A stretch of DNA of 25,672 bases from Coptodactyla brooksi (taxonomy: Eukaryota > Arthropoda > Insecta > Coleoptera > Scarabaeidae), in contig JAWQRM010000249.1 in NCBI GenBank assembly GCA_033557675.1, forward strand, positions 1-25,672, given 5' to 3'. Shown in pieces: positions 10,427 through 20,800 of this stretch (position 1 is the stretch's first letter; every line of letters begins with the position of its first letter). The notes beneath the pieces are model-generated. The model was given only the letters and a program-made list of their open reading frames with translations. It was not told the origin of the DNA and searched no databases. A program made the position numbers and the translations under genes.

Positions 10427-11010
10427 ATTATATAATCTGGTCACAATAAGGATTTCGAAAAAATTATACATATGGTTGAAGAACTTAACCAAAAAATTTT
10501 TTGATTCTTTTACAACTCTTTGTAATAAAATATATTTTTGTAATTTACATAAAATTGGGGGTAAAAACTATAGAGATAATACATACTTAAAATCAACGGT
10601 TCTCCTTAAAAAACTACTGAAGCTTTTTAAATTAAACATACTGTATATTGTTCTATTTTTTAAGCCCTTGTAACATTTAACGGTCACCTTAATTATTATA
10701 TAAATATAAATATTATATTTTAAATATAATAATATTTTAAATATAATGTTATTACTGTATAAATATTACACGTTAGCTTCAAGTCGTACCGTTTGGGTGT
10801 TATTTCACATTTTTGAAAAAAGATGACAGTTACGAATGTAAAATTTCGTTTAGAACTGTTGCTCTTTTCGATTGGAAAGATTTTTCCGAATAAAAGTTGC
10901 AGTGTATCGAACTCTTCAAAATTTGAAACTATTTTTGAGTATACAGGGCGTTTGGTTTATTTTAAAAATTACCCAAATTCAGATTTAACAACGGTCAAGC
11001 CTATTTCTAA
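10427..11010 (+). repeat. Interspersed repeat family R2, copy 1
   Basis: Three blocks match 14053-14510. Block 1: GGTCACAATAAGGATTTCG, CATATGGTTGA, TATATTTTTGTAAT and CATAAAATTG (10427-10600). Block 2: CGTACCGTTTGGGTGTTA and following (10779-10850). Block 3: TATACAGGGCGTTTGGTTTA to CAGATTT (10936-10985). Block order differs from copy 2. A palindromic A+T tract (ATTATATTTTAAATATAAT-like) lies at 10690-10760. Confidence 0.7.
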
Positions 11011-12182
11011 AATATTTCTTCGACATTTTCTAAAACACGTTACGAAATCGTTGTCATAATTATAATAGGGTCAAGGTAAGAGAGAGGCACGTGGGACGTA
11101 CACATCAACTTATATTGGATAAGAGCAGGCAAAAACAGAGTCACGCTCGACGTTCGACATAGACTAGTTCCAATTTGGTCGAATCACGTCTACGGTGGGA
11201 TTACGACTTCAATTACGTCTATAGAATCGCGCCAGTAATAGAGTAATAGGCATCAATTTATAGCCAATAGGTACGGGGGGCATTCGTAGCCGTCCATTCA
11301 TCATCTGAATTTAATTTGCTCGCATATTATTCTCTCCGCTCGAATTATCTTTCCATTGCAGCCCGTCTACTATTAATGCTATACGTAATGACGTTTTTGC
11401 GTAATTCGCATAGGTACGTAAGGATATCGAGTTCGAAGGCCGTATTAAAAATCGAATAGGACGAAGTTCCTCTCTCGGTCTCCACCGCCCGCCGTCTTAT
11501 TGGCGATGACAACCCGGCCGATATCTAATTCCATCCCCCAAGTATGTCTGCAGTCGATATTTAATCAAGCACTCGAATGAATGCCGAACTATGCCAGAAA
11601 TTCGCCGTCGGAGAAAATTGCGATCTCGTCCAATTGCGACTGCAATTGGATTTGTTCCTGGAAAATTTTATCGCGGAGGTTAACTTTCGTTCAGTTTCTC
11701 ATCAATCGAACGTAAGTTTATTAGGGAAAAAACGTAGCGCGCTTCGCGACCGAGGGTGACGAGCGCTTTCTTTCGCGATTTTTAATTAAGAATGTAGGTC
11801 GTCCTTGTCGAGCACGTCCCACTGTAGGTTAAGCCCTTTTTTCCCCATTACGAATGGGCCCCGCGCGACGGCAATAAAATGATTTACCTTCTCACCTGTA
11901 TCGGGAAGTCATTACCGAGAGCGATAACGCGATTACCCCCTACTAAATGTAGCCCCCTCCGGCGAAATGGGTCCTCAAAGGGGATGTGGCGCGTGCCGTA
12001 ATTTGCCTTCTGTGCAGTTCAAACGCCGAACGATTCGCGGCGTCGCGGGAATCAAAACAGAGCGTTTTCTTTTCGGGCGCGCACACCTTCCCTTCTTCGA
12101 AATCGATACACGGGAACGTGAAAGTACATTAATCGGGGCCCCGACAAAAGCCTTGTCGCCGGTTCACAACTAACGTTCAGAC

Positions 12183-12214
12183 AGGAAATGCGGTTTCCAA
12201 CGGGAGTGACGTCA
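12183..12214 (+). promoter_or_regulatory. 32-bp conserved module with a TGACGTCA site, copy 1
   Basis: Begins AGGAAATGCGGTTT and ends TGACGTCA, the full consensus site for CREB/ATF-type bZIP factors. The reverse complement of 18531-18562 matches it at 27 of 32 positions without gaps, and similarity drops off outside. Whether it is a regulatory module or a scrap of an old repeat is not decided by the sequence. Confidence 0.4.
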
Positions 12215-12711
12215 TTCCCCGCTGTTCTGTCCGCCTTTGTGCGGTAAACTAAAGGAGGACGGTGCGCTAACGTTCCGCAGAATACCAGTCAAGATCCGAT
12301 TTAACGAAATCGGGTCATCGATCAACCCGATTCCGTCAATTCCCTTACTTAAATACCGTTGTTTGCTCGGAAGTCATTCTATCCTACTTAACGGAAAATA
12401 CGCGTTACGTTTACAAATCCCCGAGAAGTTTGGCGGTGCGCTTGCAGAATGTTTGCTTGAAGTTTCGTCCGAGGATCTACTAAGCTTGATAATTAACCCT
12501 TTTGTCGCATTGCGAGGCGGAAAATGTTATTACTAAACTCGGTGGGCTCTCGCAGCACGGCTTCCTATTGAAGTGCGAGAGATAACTACACCCTAGCGCT
12601 GTTTCCGCTGCCATAATCTCACTAAAAACTACTTTAGCGACTACTATAGCCCTGTATAATAAACGTCAAGATAAGTCCAACCTTTCTCAGTCTGATTTTT
12701 CAATCTTTTGA

Positions 12712-12743
12712 ACTGAACAAGCGGACACTATAGCTTGTTCAGT
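12712..12743. repeat. Perfect 11-bp inverted repeat with 10-nt loop
   Basis: ACTGAACAAGC at 12712-12722 and GCTTGTTCAGT at 12733-12743. Confidence 0.8.
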
Positions 12744-13204
12744 ATCTTTTTCATTTTCTTACATAGTGTCCCTTTCCTCGACAACCAATTCCTTCTCTTT
12801 CAATTGTCCCCGTCACCTTTCGATGGGTCGGAAAAGGAGGAAGTTTACGTTGAAAAATTTGCGGGGGGATTATTTTTTTTTTGGCGGACTGACCTTTGTA
12901 TCGTTCGTTGTGAAATACAGCGCAACGCGGAAATTACGAACCAGATGCAATTTAGTATCGTCGCTTCGGGCTAGATTGCCTGGAGCCGGCCCTTTGCGGC
13001 GGTGCCCCGGTTCATTTAAAATTGTTCTTTTTGCGGTGAACGAATTCGCCGGTATCATAAATACCTCGCGCGGAATCGGCGGAAGTGGAAAAGCGTGAGA
13101 AAGTTATCGGGGTCTTGTCAAATTAAAATTATTTCGTTGTCACATAAGGAAATTTTCAATAACAGTGTTATGGTATGACTTTATGATTCACGTTAAATGA
13201 AACT

Positions 13205-13440
13205 AAGTTTTTTAGATACTGAGTTGGATTATTTCTAATGTTTGTGGCATCTTTTTATTTTTCAAAATTGTTTTAAGCATTTACATTGATTTCTTTTATT
13301 TTTTGTGAGCAGTACAATGATTTTCATTCGTTTTGCACGATTTCCAACCTGATTTCTTTTGTATTTAAAAAAAAAACAAGCTTAAGTAATAAGAAAATAT
13401 CCCATTAGCTGTCATAAATTCATGACCTATCTATTTATTG
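13205..13440 (+). repeat. Repeat family R3, copy 1
   Basis: Matches 13766-14030: TGAGTTGGATTATTTCTAATG, TTTTTCAAAATTGTTTTAA, TTCATTTTGCACGATTT-like, and CATAAATTCATGACCTATCT versus CATAAACTTATAACCCATCT, in the same order. Each listed string is a block with scattered differences between copies. Start-to-start spacing is about 560 bp. Confidence 0.7.
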
Positions 13441-13514
13441 TGTTTTTGTATGCTTATTTATAGAAAACGTGATCTTACTACAGATAAAGAGCATCTAAAA
13501 TTCATCTTCTTAGT

Positions 13515-13546
13515 AGTTTATACTAAGATATTTCTTAGTATAAACT
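13515..13546. repeat. Perfect 13-bp inverted repeat with 6-nt loop
   Basis: AGTTTATACTAAG at 13515-13527, loop ATATTT, CTTAGTATAAACT at 13534-13546. It lies between the two R3 copies. Confidence 0.85.
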
Positions 13547-13765
13547 CTTCAATTGGTTTTATTTATCAAAATTATCTTTTAGATCTTATTTTGTTCGCTT
13601 TCAAATGCAAAGAAACCTGGACTGACCTTATTAAATCAAAATTAGAATTCTTTATTTGTCAGGTAATAATTCTCAATAACATTATCATAAATTGATGCCT
13701 TCCCAATCAAAGATCCTTTGATTACACTTGATATAGCTTTCTAGTCCATATCAGACGTGATCGAG

Positions 13766-14030
13766 TTATTTAAATGCTGAGTTTGATTATTTTTAATGCT
13801 TGTCATACCATTTTCTTTTTTTTTCAAAATTGTTTTAAAGATTTTCGATCATTTCTTTTATATTTTCTTTTATATTTAAGTATAAAGTGTAAATATTTAA
13901 ATTCATTTTGCACGATTTAGAAATTGATTAATTAATTAATTGTATTCTGAGAAAATAAACTAAGATAATAAAAAAATATTGTACTAGGAGCCATAAACTT
14001 ATAACCCATCTATTTTTAATTTCTCTTAAG
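13766..14030 (+). repeat. Repeat family R3, copy 2
   Basis: Second copy of the 13205-13440 repeat, with a small tandem ATTA run (GATTAATTAATTAATTG) that copy 1 lacks. It abuts R2 copy 2. Confidence 0.7.
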
Positions 14031-14052
14031 AGAAAGTGTAAAAATAATTTAA

Positions 14053-14510
14053 TTATTATATAATCCGGTCACAATAAGGATTTCGTACAAATGTTCCATA
14101 TGGTTGAGGTACTTAACCCAATTTTTTTTTACAACCTTTGTAAGAAAATATATTTTTGTAATCTACATAAAATTGCGACTAAAAAATTATAAGGATAGTA
14201 TATGCTTAAAATCATGCAATTATGTTTAGTATTTAGTTTTTAATCTCGGATATTGCTCTCTTTAGAAAAAAAATGTTACAAATAAAGGCACAATTTGAAA
14301 CAGTTTTCAAATATACAGGATATTCGATTTATTCTAAAAATTATTCAACTTCAGATTTTTAAATGGAATAACCTGTATATTAGGATATTTTTGAAGACCT
14401 CATAAGACTTGAGGGCCACTTTAATTATTATACATCAGTTCTAAATCGCACCGTTAGGGCGTTAGTACATAATTTTGGGAAAAATATGCCAGGTATGAAT
14501 GGAAATGTTT
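14053..14510 (+). repeat. Interspersed repeat family R2, copy 2
   Basis: Carries the same blocks as 10427-11010, but the block ATATACAGGATATTCGATTTA lies before, not after, the block CGCACCGTTAGGGCGTTAG. The circularly permuted order suggests both copies come from a head-to-tail repeat sampled at different points. Confidence 0.7.
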
Positions 14511-17228
14511 TTTACAATTTTTTTTATGTCATGCAAAGTAATGCACAATAATTGTAATATCTTTTAAAGTAACTTTTTAAACCCTTTTTAAGTAATTTCT
14601 TTCGTCATCATTATGTGCTAAAGGGTATATCTTAAAATGCAGGGTTGCACTGTATATTAGAGACAATGCTGATATATGTTTGTAACCTTGAAAGAGAGGA
14701 GAAGAAACAAAGTGCTCTCTATCTATAGTGAAAATCATGCTATCTCTTAAGGTTACTCTTACAGGATTACGAACATATATCAACATAGTTCTTGATGCAC
14801 ATCTAGTATTAGGCTTTAAAGTTTATTCCACAATGAATATCTTAAGTAAATAAGTGAAAATAGATAGACAATTTATTAAAATAACTTTAGATTACTGTAG
14901 AACTCACCTAATTCGATGGTGGAGAGAGTTTTATATAGATTTTAATAGAAATTTCATTAAGCAAACTTGAAATTGTAGTATAATACAAAATAGGATTTTT
15001 GTAACGCCCTCTCTTGTGCAGTAGGCCTACTAGGTATTGTGGGTCGAAGCTTTCTTAGCTAAATTGCAGTAATCTGCGTTTCGCAGACGTATAAAATGTT
15101 TTTTTATCAGAGGATAGGCATAAATTGAGAATTTTACGACAGAAAATATCAAGGAAAGCAGGGGAATACAACTTTAAATCTATGAAGTACACGACATCGA
15201 CAAGCAAACGAACTCACCTGACTAGTTGGTTGTCTAAGGCGAGTGCGTTTTCAATCGAGGCATTATTTAAAGCGAACTTAGTCCCCTTGTAATTATCCGG
15301 TTTGGGTTGGCAAGGGGAATTAGGGGCGAACCTACAAATTCTGGGTCTCTTTAGTTGCACAGACGCAGTTAATTGAAACTTCAAATGTATTAAAACCGGC
15401 CATGCTTCTCGTTAATAGTTCGGCGTAATCTTGGGGCTTAGTGGACGTTATTTGCTAGGACGCGATAAATTTTGTTTATTGCGCGTACGGCGGACACTAC
15501 TATGTACGGGCCGTTTGAAAAGGTTATAAGGAAACGTACAAACACTGACATATATTTTCTGCTCACTTGAATTATGGCGCATATTAAAGTTAGATGATGG
15601 ACAATAAATCACGTCGAACGAGGCGATTGGTACTCCAAAAGATTCCGCACATCGGCGACGAGCGATCAATCATTCGGAAATTCATAAATTTCCGGGCGAC
15701 TGATGGGCCTCAAAGCGAGCCTAAAAGTTATAGGTGAGCCTAAAGGCCGCAGGGCCTTTACCTACGAGTGCGAAAGGTGACGGACAATAATATGGTTAAC
15801 GAACCCCGGTATCCACGTCACCCAATTGTAGCCGAAATAAAAACAACGGGACCGAAAAGAGAGGAACCCCATTCTATATATATAACGCGGCGAAGGAAGC
15901 TTTTAAATATATCCTTGCGGAGGAATGGACCAGTAGTCCTCCGACGAACCCGGCACAGCCTGTCAGGACGACGCGGTCCGCGCACGTGACGGTCGCGTTG
16001 ACGTCTTCCCGAAAAGTTTCTCCCGAAGGAGCGCGCGTCTCCCGTTTCCCTCCCCCGAAGATGGCCACCACGTCTCCAGAACTTTCGGACTGTAGGTGAG
16101 TTGTGATTGATTATTCTCGGCGCGAAAGTCCCCTTCGGGCCTTTTTCATTTCGGACGGGGACTATTCATAGTGCCCGAGAACCGGGGGGACGTACGTCCG
16201 AACTTAAGAAAGTTACCGGGAAAAAGACGTACGGCAAATTTAGTTGGGTAGCTAATTTCTAATTCCTAGAACTGTTTCTTTTAGAATTGCAATTAAACGA
16301 TCGATTAATGTCGAATTAGCCGAAAAAATTTATCGGGGCGCGACGAGAAGTGCCGGTTTCATTTATTTCCTGCGACTTTCGAAATAGCGCGTTCCGAAGG
16401 TGTCTTTTTTTAAAAATACGTGAGTCGTTAGATAGGAATCTGGAAAGACAAAGAATTTTCTAAATTTACCGGACGGTTTGCGCGTCGATTCCTTCTCACT
16501 TTTCTCGTTATCGCTATCGATTATCGAATTACTAAATTATTTATAGTTTTATCTTCGCGGTCGTAAAACCGTCCCGTCTAAATTCGTTTACAGAAGAGGG
16601 ATTTACCTCTTCTCCTGTCCCCGTGTGTTCTTCGGCGCACGCTTCAAACGTAAAAATGGGTTACCGACAGCTGCAAAAGTACGTGGGGTGGGTCACATCG
16701 GGGAGGAAGTCGCAGCCATCCCGCGCGTGTTCGGACGTTTTTTTCTCTCTTCTCCCGAGGAGATTTTTAATCACCCGACGTCGCCGCAGTTCCGATTCTC
16801 ATTACTCCCGAGCGGGAGCGGTCGGGAACGTGCCGGCGCGGATTCCGGGAATAACCGGGAAGACGGGAAGCGCTTTCAGGACGTCGAAAATATCGGGGGG
16901 CTGATGACTGATGGCCGATTTGGGATATGAAATTGAAGGGGTGACGAAGAAACGGAAAAGAAACCGTCTTCGGCATAAAAAGTTCTCCTACGTCCATCTA
17001 AAATTGTATATTCCGTAAAGAGAATGAAGTGGACAATAGAAAAGTGAAGGAAGGAAAGAATTTGGGAAGAATATTTCCAAAAAATTGACACAAAAGTTAA
17101 TTCTTTCGACACGCACAATTTGGATGAAATGTTGTAATTAAAATGCTTTAATAACACGATATAATAATGTTCTAATTAAAGATGAGCACTTAATTTATAT
17201 TAGTTTCGTTCTCTAAGTATAATCTTCC
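14511..17228. other. Gene-less stretch with CpG-rich islands
   Basis: A+T-rich to about 15000, then mixed, with CpG-rich islands at 15940-16200 and 16480-16950. Overlapping frames in the latter (about 16623-16930 plus, 16767-16997 minus) contradict one another and have no recognised domain. The minus-strand frame 15874-16071 follows an acceptor-like CTCACCTACAG but has no matching donor. No RNA gene recognised. Confidence 0.45.
14670..14782. repeat. Inverted repeat, 16-nt arms with one mismatch
   Basis: TGATATATGTTTGTAA at 14670-14685 pairs with TTACGAACATATATCA at 14767-14782; the single difference is a CG/TG change. A shorter GTAACCTT/AAGGTTAC pair is nested inside. Confidence 0.6.
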
Positions 17229-17254
17229 AACAATTGCCACCACTGGCAATTGTT
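17229..17254. repeat. Perfect 11-bp inverted repeat with 4-nt loop
   Basis: AACAATTGCCA at 17229-17239, loop CCAC, TGGCAATTGTT at 17244-17254. It lies about 90 bp before the tandem array at 17340. Confidence 0.85.
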
Positions 17255-17383
17255 CAAACTTTGTTACTAAGCCAAGGGTTCCAAAAATCCTCAATCCTGA
17301 TAGTCTTCCAATTTAGAAGCGGCTTTTTAAAAGCGGCATTTTGACACAAGATATGTTATTGACTTTATCTCAATTATTTTCCA

Positions 17384-17415
17384 TCGAAGCTATAAAAGAG
17401 TTTTTATAGCTTCGA
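17384..17415. repeat. Perfect 14-bp inverted repeat with 4-nt loop
   Basis: TCGAAGCTATAAAA at 17384-17397, loop GAGT, TTTTATAGCTTCGA at 17402-17415. It lies inside the first unit of the tandem array; the second arm is followed by a duplicated CGACAAGGCAT block. Confidence 0.9.
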
Positions 17416-17871
17416 CAAGGCATTTTTTGTAATATTTATTCGACAAGGCATATAAAAGACATTTTTTGTAATATGGACTACATCTTTAGACAAAACATCG
17501 AAAATCCTATTATTTTCTATCAAAACTATGAAGGGGAACTCATTTTTGTACTGTTAACTATATTTTTAAATAAAACGTCGAAAATCCTGCAAACTTCCAT
17601 ACTTTGATCTTCAATAGGTTCGAGATACCTCACATTTTAATACAAAATATGTTATTGGCTTTATTCGGTTATCTTCTATCAAAACTACGACGAGGAACTC
17701 ATTTCTGTACTATTAACTATATTTTTAAATGAAACGTCGAATATCCTGCAAAATTCCATTCATTGACCTTCAATATGTTCCAGATATCTCACATTTTAAC
17801 ACAAAATATGTCATTGGCATTATCTCGCTTATTTTCCATCTAAGTTATAAAATGGTACCCATTTTTTGTAA

Positions 17872-17902
17872 TATAAACTATATTAATATAATATAGTTTA
17901 TA
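17872..17902. repeat. Perfect 13-bp A+T palindrome with 5-nt loop
   Basis: TATAAACTATATT at 17872-17884 and AATATAGTTTATA at 17890-17902, inside the fourth unit of the tandem array where the other units have an AAACGTCG block. Confidence 0.85.
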
Positions 17903-18139
17903 TATTAATATAAAAGGTAGAGATTCCTTTAAATCTCGATACTTTTATCTACGGTATATTCAGAGATATCTCACATTTTAATACAAAATATGTTATTGGC
18001 TTTATTCGGTTATTTCCTATCAAAACTATGAAGGGAAACTCATTTTTGTACTATTAACCATATTTTTAAATAAAACGTCGAAAATCCTGCAAAATTCCAT
18101 ACTTTTACCTTTAATGTGTACCAGATATCTAGTTTTTTG

Positions 18140-20630
18140 TAATATGAGAATTTAGATTTTGAAAGAAATAACTGTAAATTTTTTCTCTGTTGAGAACAAA
18201 ATATTCTTCGATAAAGATTAAGAAATAAGCATGAATATGAGTTTCATAAAACGCGGTATAAAGCTAAGTATAAACGCGTCACATTTCGGCAATAACTCTG
18301 GTCTTTACGGTCGTTACTTTCGCAGTATTTTAAGGAAATTATCAAAGTCGTTCTGGACGAGAGACGTTGCCCAAGCTTTTGGCAACTCAGTCACGACACA
18401 ATGCGGTAATAGACTTAATTATCAAGTTTGGAAGAGATAAAACTTCGTTGGAATTGTGGGGGTAACGCGAATATTTCCTCGGGAGTTTAATACATCAACG
18501 CAGGCCCGCAGAAGCGAGGTTTTTGACGTCTGACGTCATTTCCTCTGAAAACCGCATTTCCTCCCGGCGTCAGCCGGTAGAAGTAGTGACAATAACGAAG
18601 AATAATTACGGATTAATGGTTATTTATATTCCGGGATAGTTACGGGCGCGCGTAACTCGACCGCATTGCGCCATTCGAAGATGTAACGAAGACTGTAATA
18701 GTTCCTTTTCCGTGGGGGGGCACACAATGTGTAAATATATAAAAAGCCGAAAAGGTTCAATGCACCTTGGAATGTGGTGCGTTCACCCTTTCCCCTATCT
18801 ACTAACTGATGTTTGTTTTGATTTCTGCCTTTAAGCGACTTTGGGAAAAGACAAACAAGGCTGTCCCCTTCTTTCCACATATTAGATATTACTTTCTACA
18901 CAAAAATACTTTCACGCCATTTCGGTTGTATACGTTTTCTTTTTTCTTTGTCATTCCATTAGCGCGCGCTCTCATAAACTTTTTCGAATCTCGCTTTGGC
19001 GTAAGGATCCATAAATAGTCCATAATTGTCAATTGTATTTTAGGTCACATACCGAGCGACATTATTAAGTAATTACATCGCGTAAAGCGATGCAGAGCGT
19101 ATAAAGAGTGGATCGGGTTGCGTAGCAATAAAGACGCCGGTGTTAATCTCTCGGAATCCCGAACGGTAACCCAATATCCCTTTAGCTATTTTCGTATCTC
19201 GTCAAATCGACGCAGATATGAAATTATACGTCGAAATTATACACATCGCCGGGACTTTCGCAGACGCCGCTCGCGCTATTAAACGCATCACGCGAGGTCA
19301 ACAGTCAGTTTGCAGGGGGTAACGCTAAACATAGAACGGTTCAAACGGAATTCCCTTGTTATTTATTTACGTCTGCGCCGGGCCGTCCGGCGCACCGCGC
19401 CTTGAACTTATCGCGCGTAAAAAAAACACGACATTTTCGAATTCTACTTTCGCCCTTATAAAAACTTGACGGGTGCGCTCGCCGGGACGGACGTTAAAAA
19501 AAACACCCTCCCCACGGTAATCTTTGAGAGAGCACGTGCGTTCGTTCCCCCCTGGCAAAGATTAAGTCGCGACGTTGATTGAGCCACACTTATATTTGTC
19601 AACGCGGATAGGGTGGTTCGCAGATAAGGGTCGGAGTGTTTCCCTCACGAACTCGTTTACTCCGCGGCTCTTACCGTTAAAGATAACCGACGATTTTTTT
19701 CTCCAAAATTAACGCTGCTCGCCTTAAATTTTCTATAGGATTACGTCTGAAAACAAGCAATTACATTATCTTTTTGTAATGTAAAGTAGCATTATTAGAT
19801 AATCCATTGAAATCCCTTTAAAACGACACCAAACTCGATATGTCTATCTCCAACACTTTCGGAAACATCTGATTCAAAAATTTTAGATAAAACACGTGTA
19901 AAATTTGTTATTTTGTGAAGGAAGGGCACTTGTACTATACTATTTATAAATATATTTATAATATATTTACAAATATATCATCGGTTGTATCTTGGTTATT
20001 TTAAATGGAAAATATAGGTCGTTTCATATCGAATTCCACTTTTAAATAAACAGTTATCAGATACACATTTCCGTTCGTACAAGCTACGTACGTATATTCT
20101 ATTTTCGGATTTATTAACTTTAACATACTTATGTAATTTCGTTCCCCGCCGGTATTCAATCTCGCCAATAAATAACGCCGCCACTCAATTCCAGGTTTTA
20201 ACGAGCGAATCGCTCCGCGCGCGAACAAATCGCCGGATTTCGACGGACCGTTACGCCGAAGCCTAATTTATTTTTGATAAGATCCCGCGGTGCAGTTTCG
20301 GATAATTAAATCGTTATGATAAATTGCTGGTTCGCTGTCGACGTGAGAAATACCCTAGTGGAATTAATTGTGGACGTTTTTGGTAAATGTTCGAAATTTT
20401 AATTTCGAAATTTTAAAATAAAAGTTCAAAAATATGAAATAAAAGCACATTATCTTCATACACAGATACTTCATATGATTCCTAAGTAAACTAAAAGTAA
20501 CTTTTTCTTTTTCGAATTCTTTTCCGGTTTGCATTAATAATAATTCCTATGGAATTGTATAAGTACTTCCTTACAGATTACCCTATAATTTTGAGTGCGC
20601 TCAGTAATCTGTCCCACTTATTGCCATGTT
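18140..20630. other. Gene-less stretch with CpG-rich islands
   Basis: CpG-rich islands at about 18460-18720, 19080-19320, 19360-19700 and 20140-20300 alternate with A+T-rich tracts. An A+T palindrome (TATAAATATATTTATA) lies near 19944. The module at 18531 is listed separately. No reading frame stands out on either strand. Confidence 0.5.
18531..18562 (-). promoter_or_regulatory. 32-bp conserved module with a TGACGTCA site, copy 2
   Basis: Reverse complement begins AGGAAATGCGGTTT and ends TGACGTCA, 27 of 32 identical to 12183-12214. Here the site overlaps a second half-repeat (GACGTCTGACGTCA at 18525-18538), giving two adjacent bZIP-like sites. Confidence 0.4.
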
Positions 20631-20800
20631 ATTAAGCTTAAAATAATAATTTCAATGGCTTCGATAGATATTTTATTTTCTTTATACCTGACCGGTTTCG
20701 GTCTTTTATAATACCATCTTCAGGGGTGTCAACTAACTGGAACAAACATTATGTGTAGTAGAATATAAAATATAGAAATACAAGTTATCAAAATAAGTTA
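20631..20800 (-). repeat. Penelope-type terminal repeat, left inverted arm
   Basis: Reverse complement matches 21341-21466: CTTGTATTTCTATATTTTA-like, TAATGTTTGTTCC, TTGACACC, CTGAAGATGG, then GAAGCCATTGAAATTATTAT and AAGCTTAA. It is about 40 bp longer than the right arm because it keeps a segment with GAAACCGGTC that the right arm has lost. Assignment to Penelope-like elements rests on the hammerhead-like core and on the Penelope coding remnant 40 bp beyond the right arm. Confidence 0.7.
20681..20730 (-). ncRNA. Hammerhead ribozyme-like motif with intact core
   Basis: Minus strand: CTGAAGA (20723-20717) fits the conserved CUGANGA; stem II is GGTATT/AAGACC with one mismatch and loop ATAA; GAAA (20699-20696) follows directly; then CCGGTC with a cleavage-type GUC ending at 20690. 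Stem I is ACC before the core against GGT after it, with a mismatch at the junction. Stem III would be A-C-C with G-G-U and no loop, so self-cleavage would need dimer pairing through the palindrome ACCGGT. Penelope-like elements are known to carry hammerheads with minimal stem III in their terminal repeats. Activity is inferred, not shown. Confidence 0.6.

Larger units (their letters stand above)
11060..13184. other. Gene-less stretch between R2 copy 1 and the 13.2-kb repeats
   Basis: Rich in CG dinucleotides, especially 11740-12310 and 12780-13100. The plus-strand frame ending at 12536 has no ATG start near its beginning and no recognisable domain. Two short elements inside, at 12183 and 12712, are listed separately. 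Confidence 0.5.
17340..18135. repeat. Tandem array, period about 160-180 bp, 4-5 units
   Basis: The landmark TATCAAAACTATGAAGGG (or variant) recurs near 17384, 17516, 17676, 17837 and 18018. The other landmark ACAAAATATGTTATTGGCTT recurs near 17346, 17643, 17801 and 17983. Full units continue with TTTTTGTACTATTAACTATA, TAAATAAAACGTCGAAAATC, CTGCAAAATTCCATACTTT and CCAGATATCTCACATTTTA. The first unit is rearranged around a hairpin, and the 17837 unit carries an A+T palindrome replacing the AAACGTCG block. Units are better conserved than those at 2523-4470. No sequence shared with that array was seen. Confidence 0.85.

Noticed and set aside
12237..12536. Plus-strand open frame of about 99 codons
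   Set aside because: Opens at TTG rather than ATG, no recognisable domain, no signal peptide and no flanking splice sites that extend it.
14577..14786. Minus-strand frame of 69 codons with an ATG
   Set aside because: Its ends coincide with an imperfect inverted repeat, composition is A+T-driven, and no domain is visible.
15874..16071. Possible minus-strand exon after CTCACCTACAG
   Set aside because: Acceptor-like sequence is present, but no good donor follows and the peptide matches nothing I know.
16623..16997. Three overlapping frames on both strands
   Set aside because: Long frames in several phases of the same G+C-rich DNA are expected by chance; none has a domain or a convincing start.
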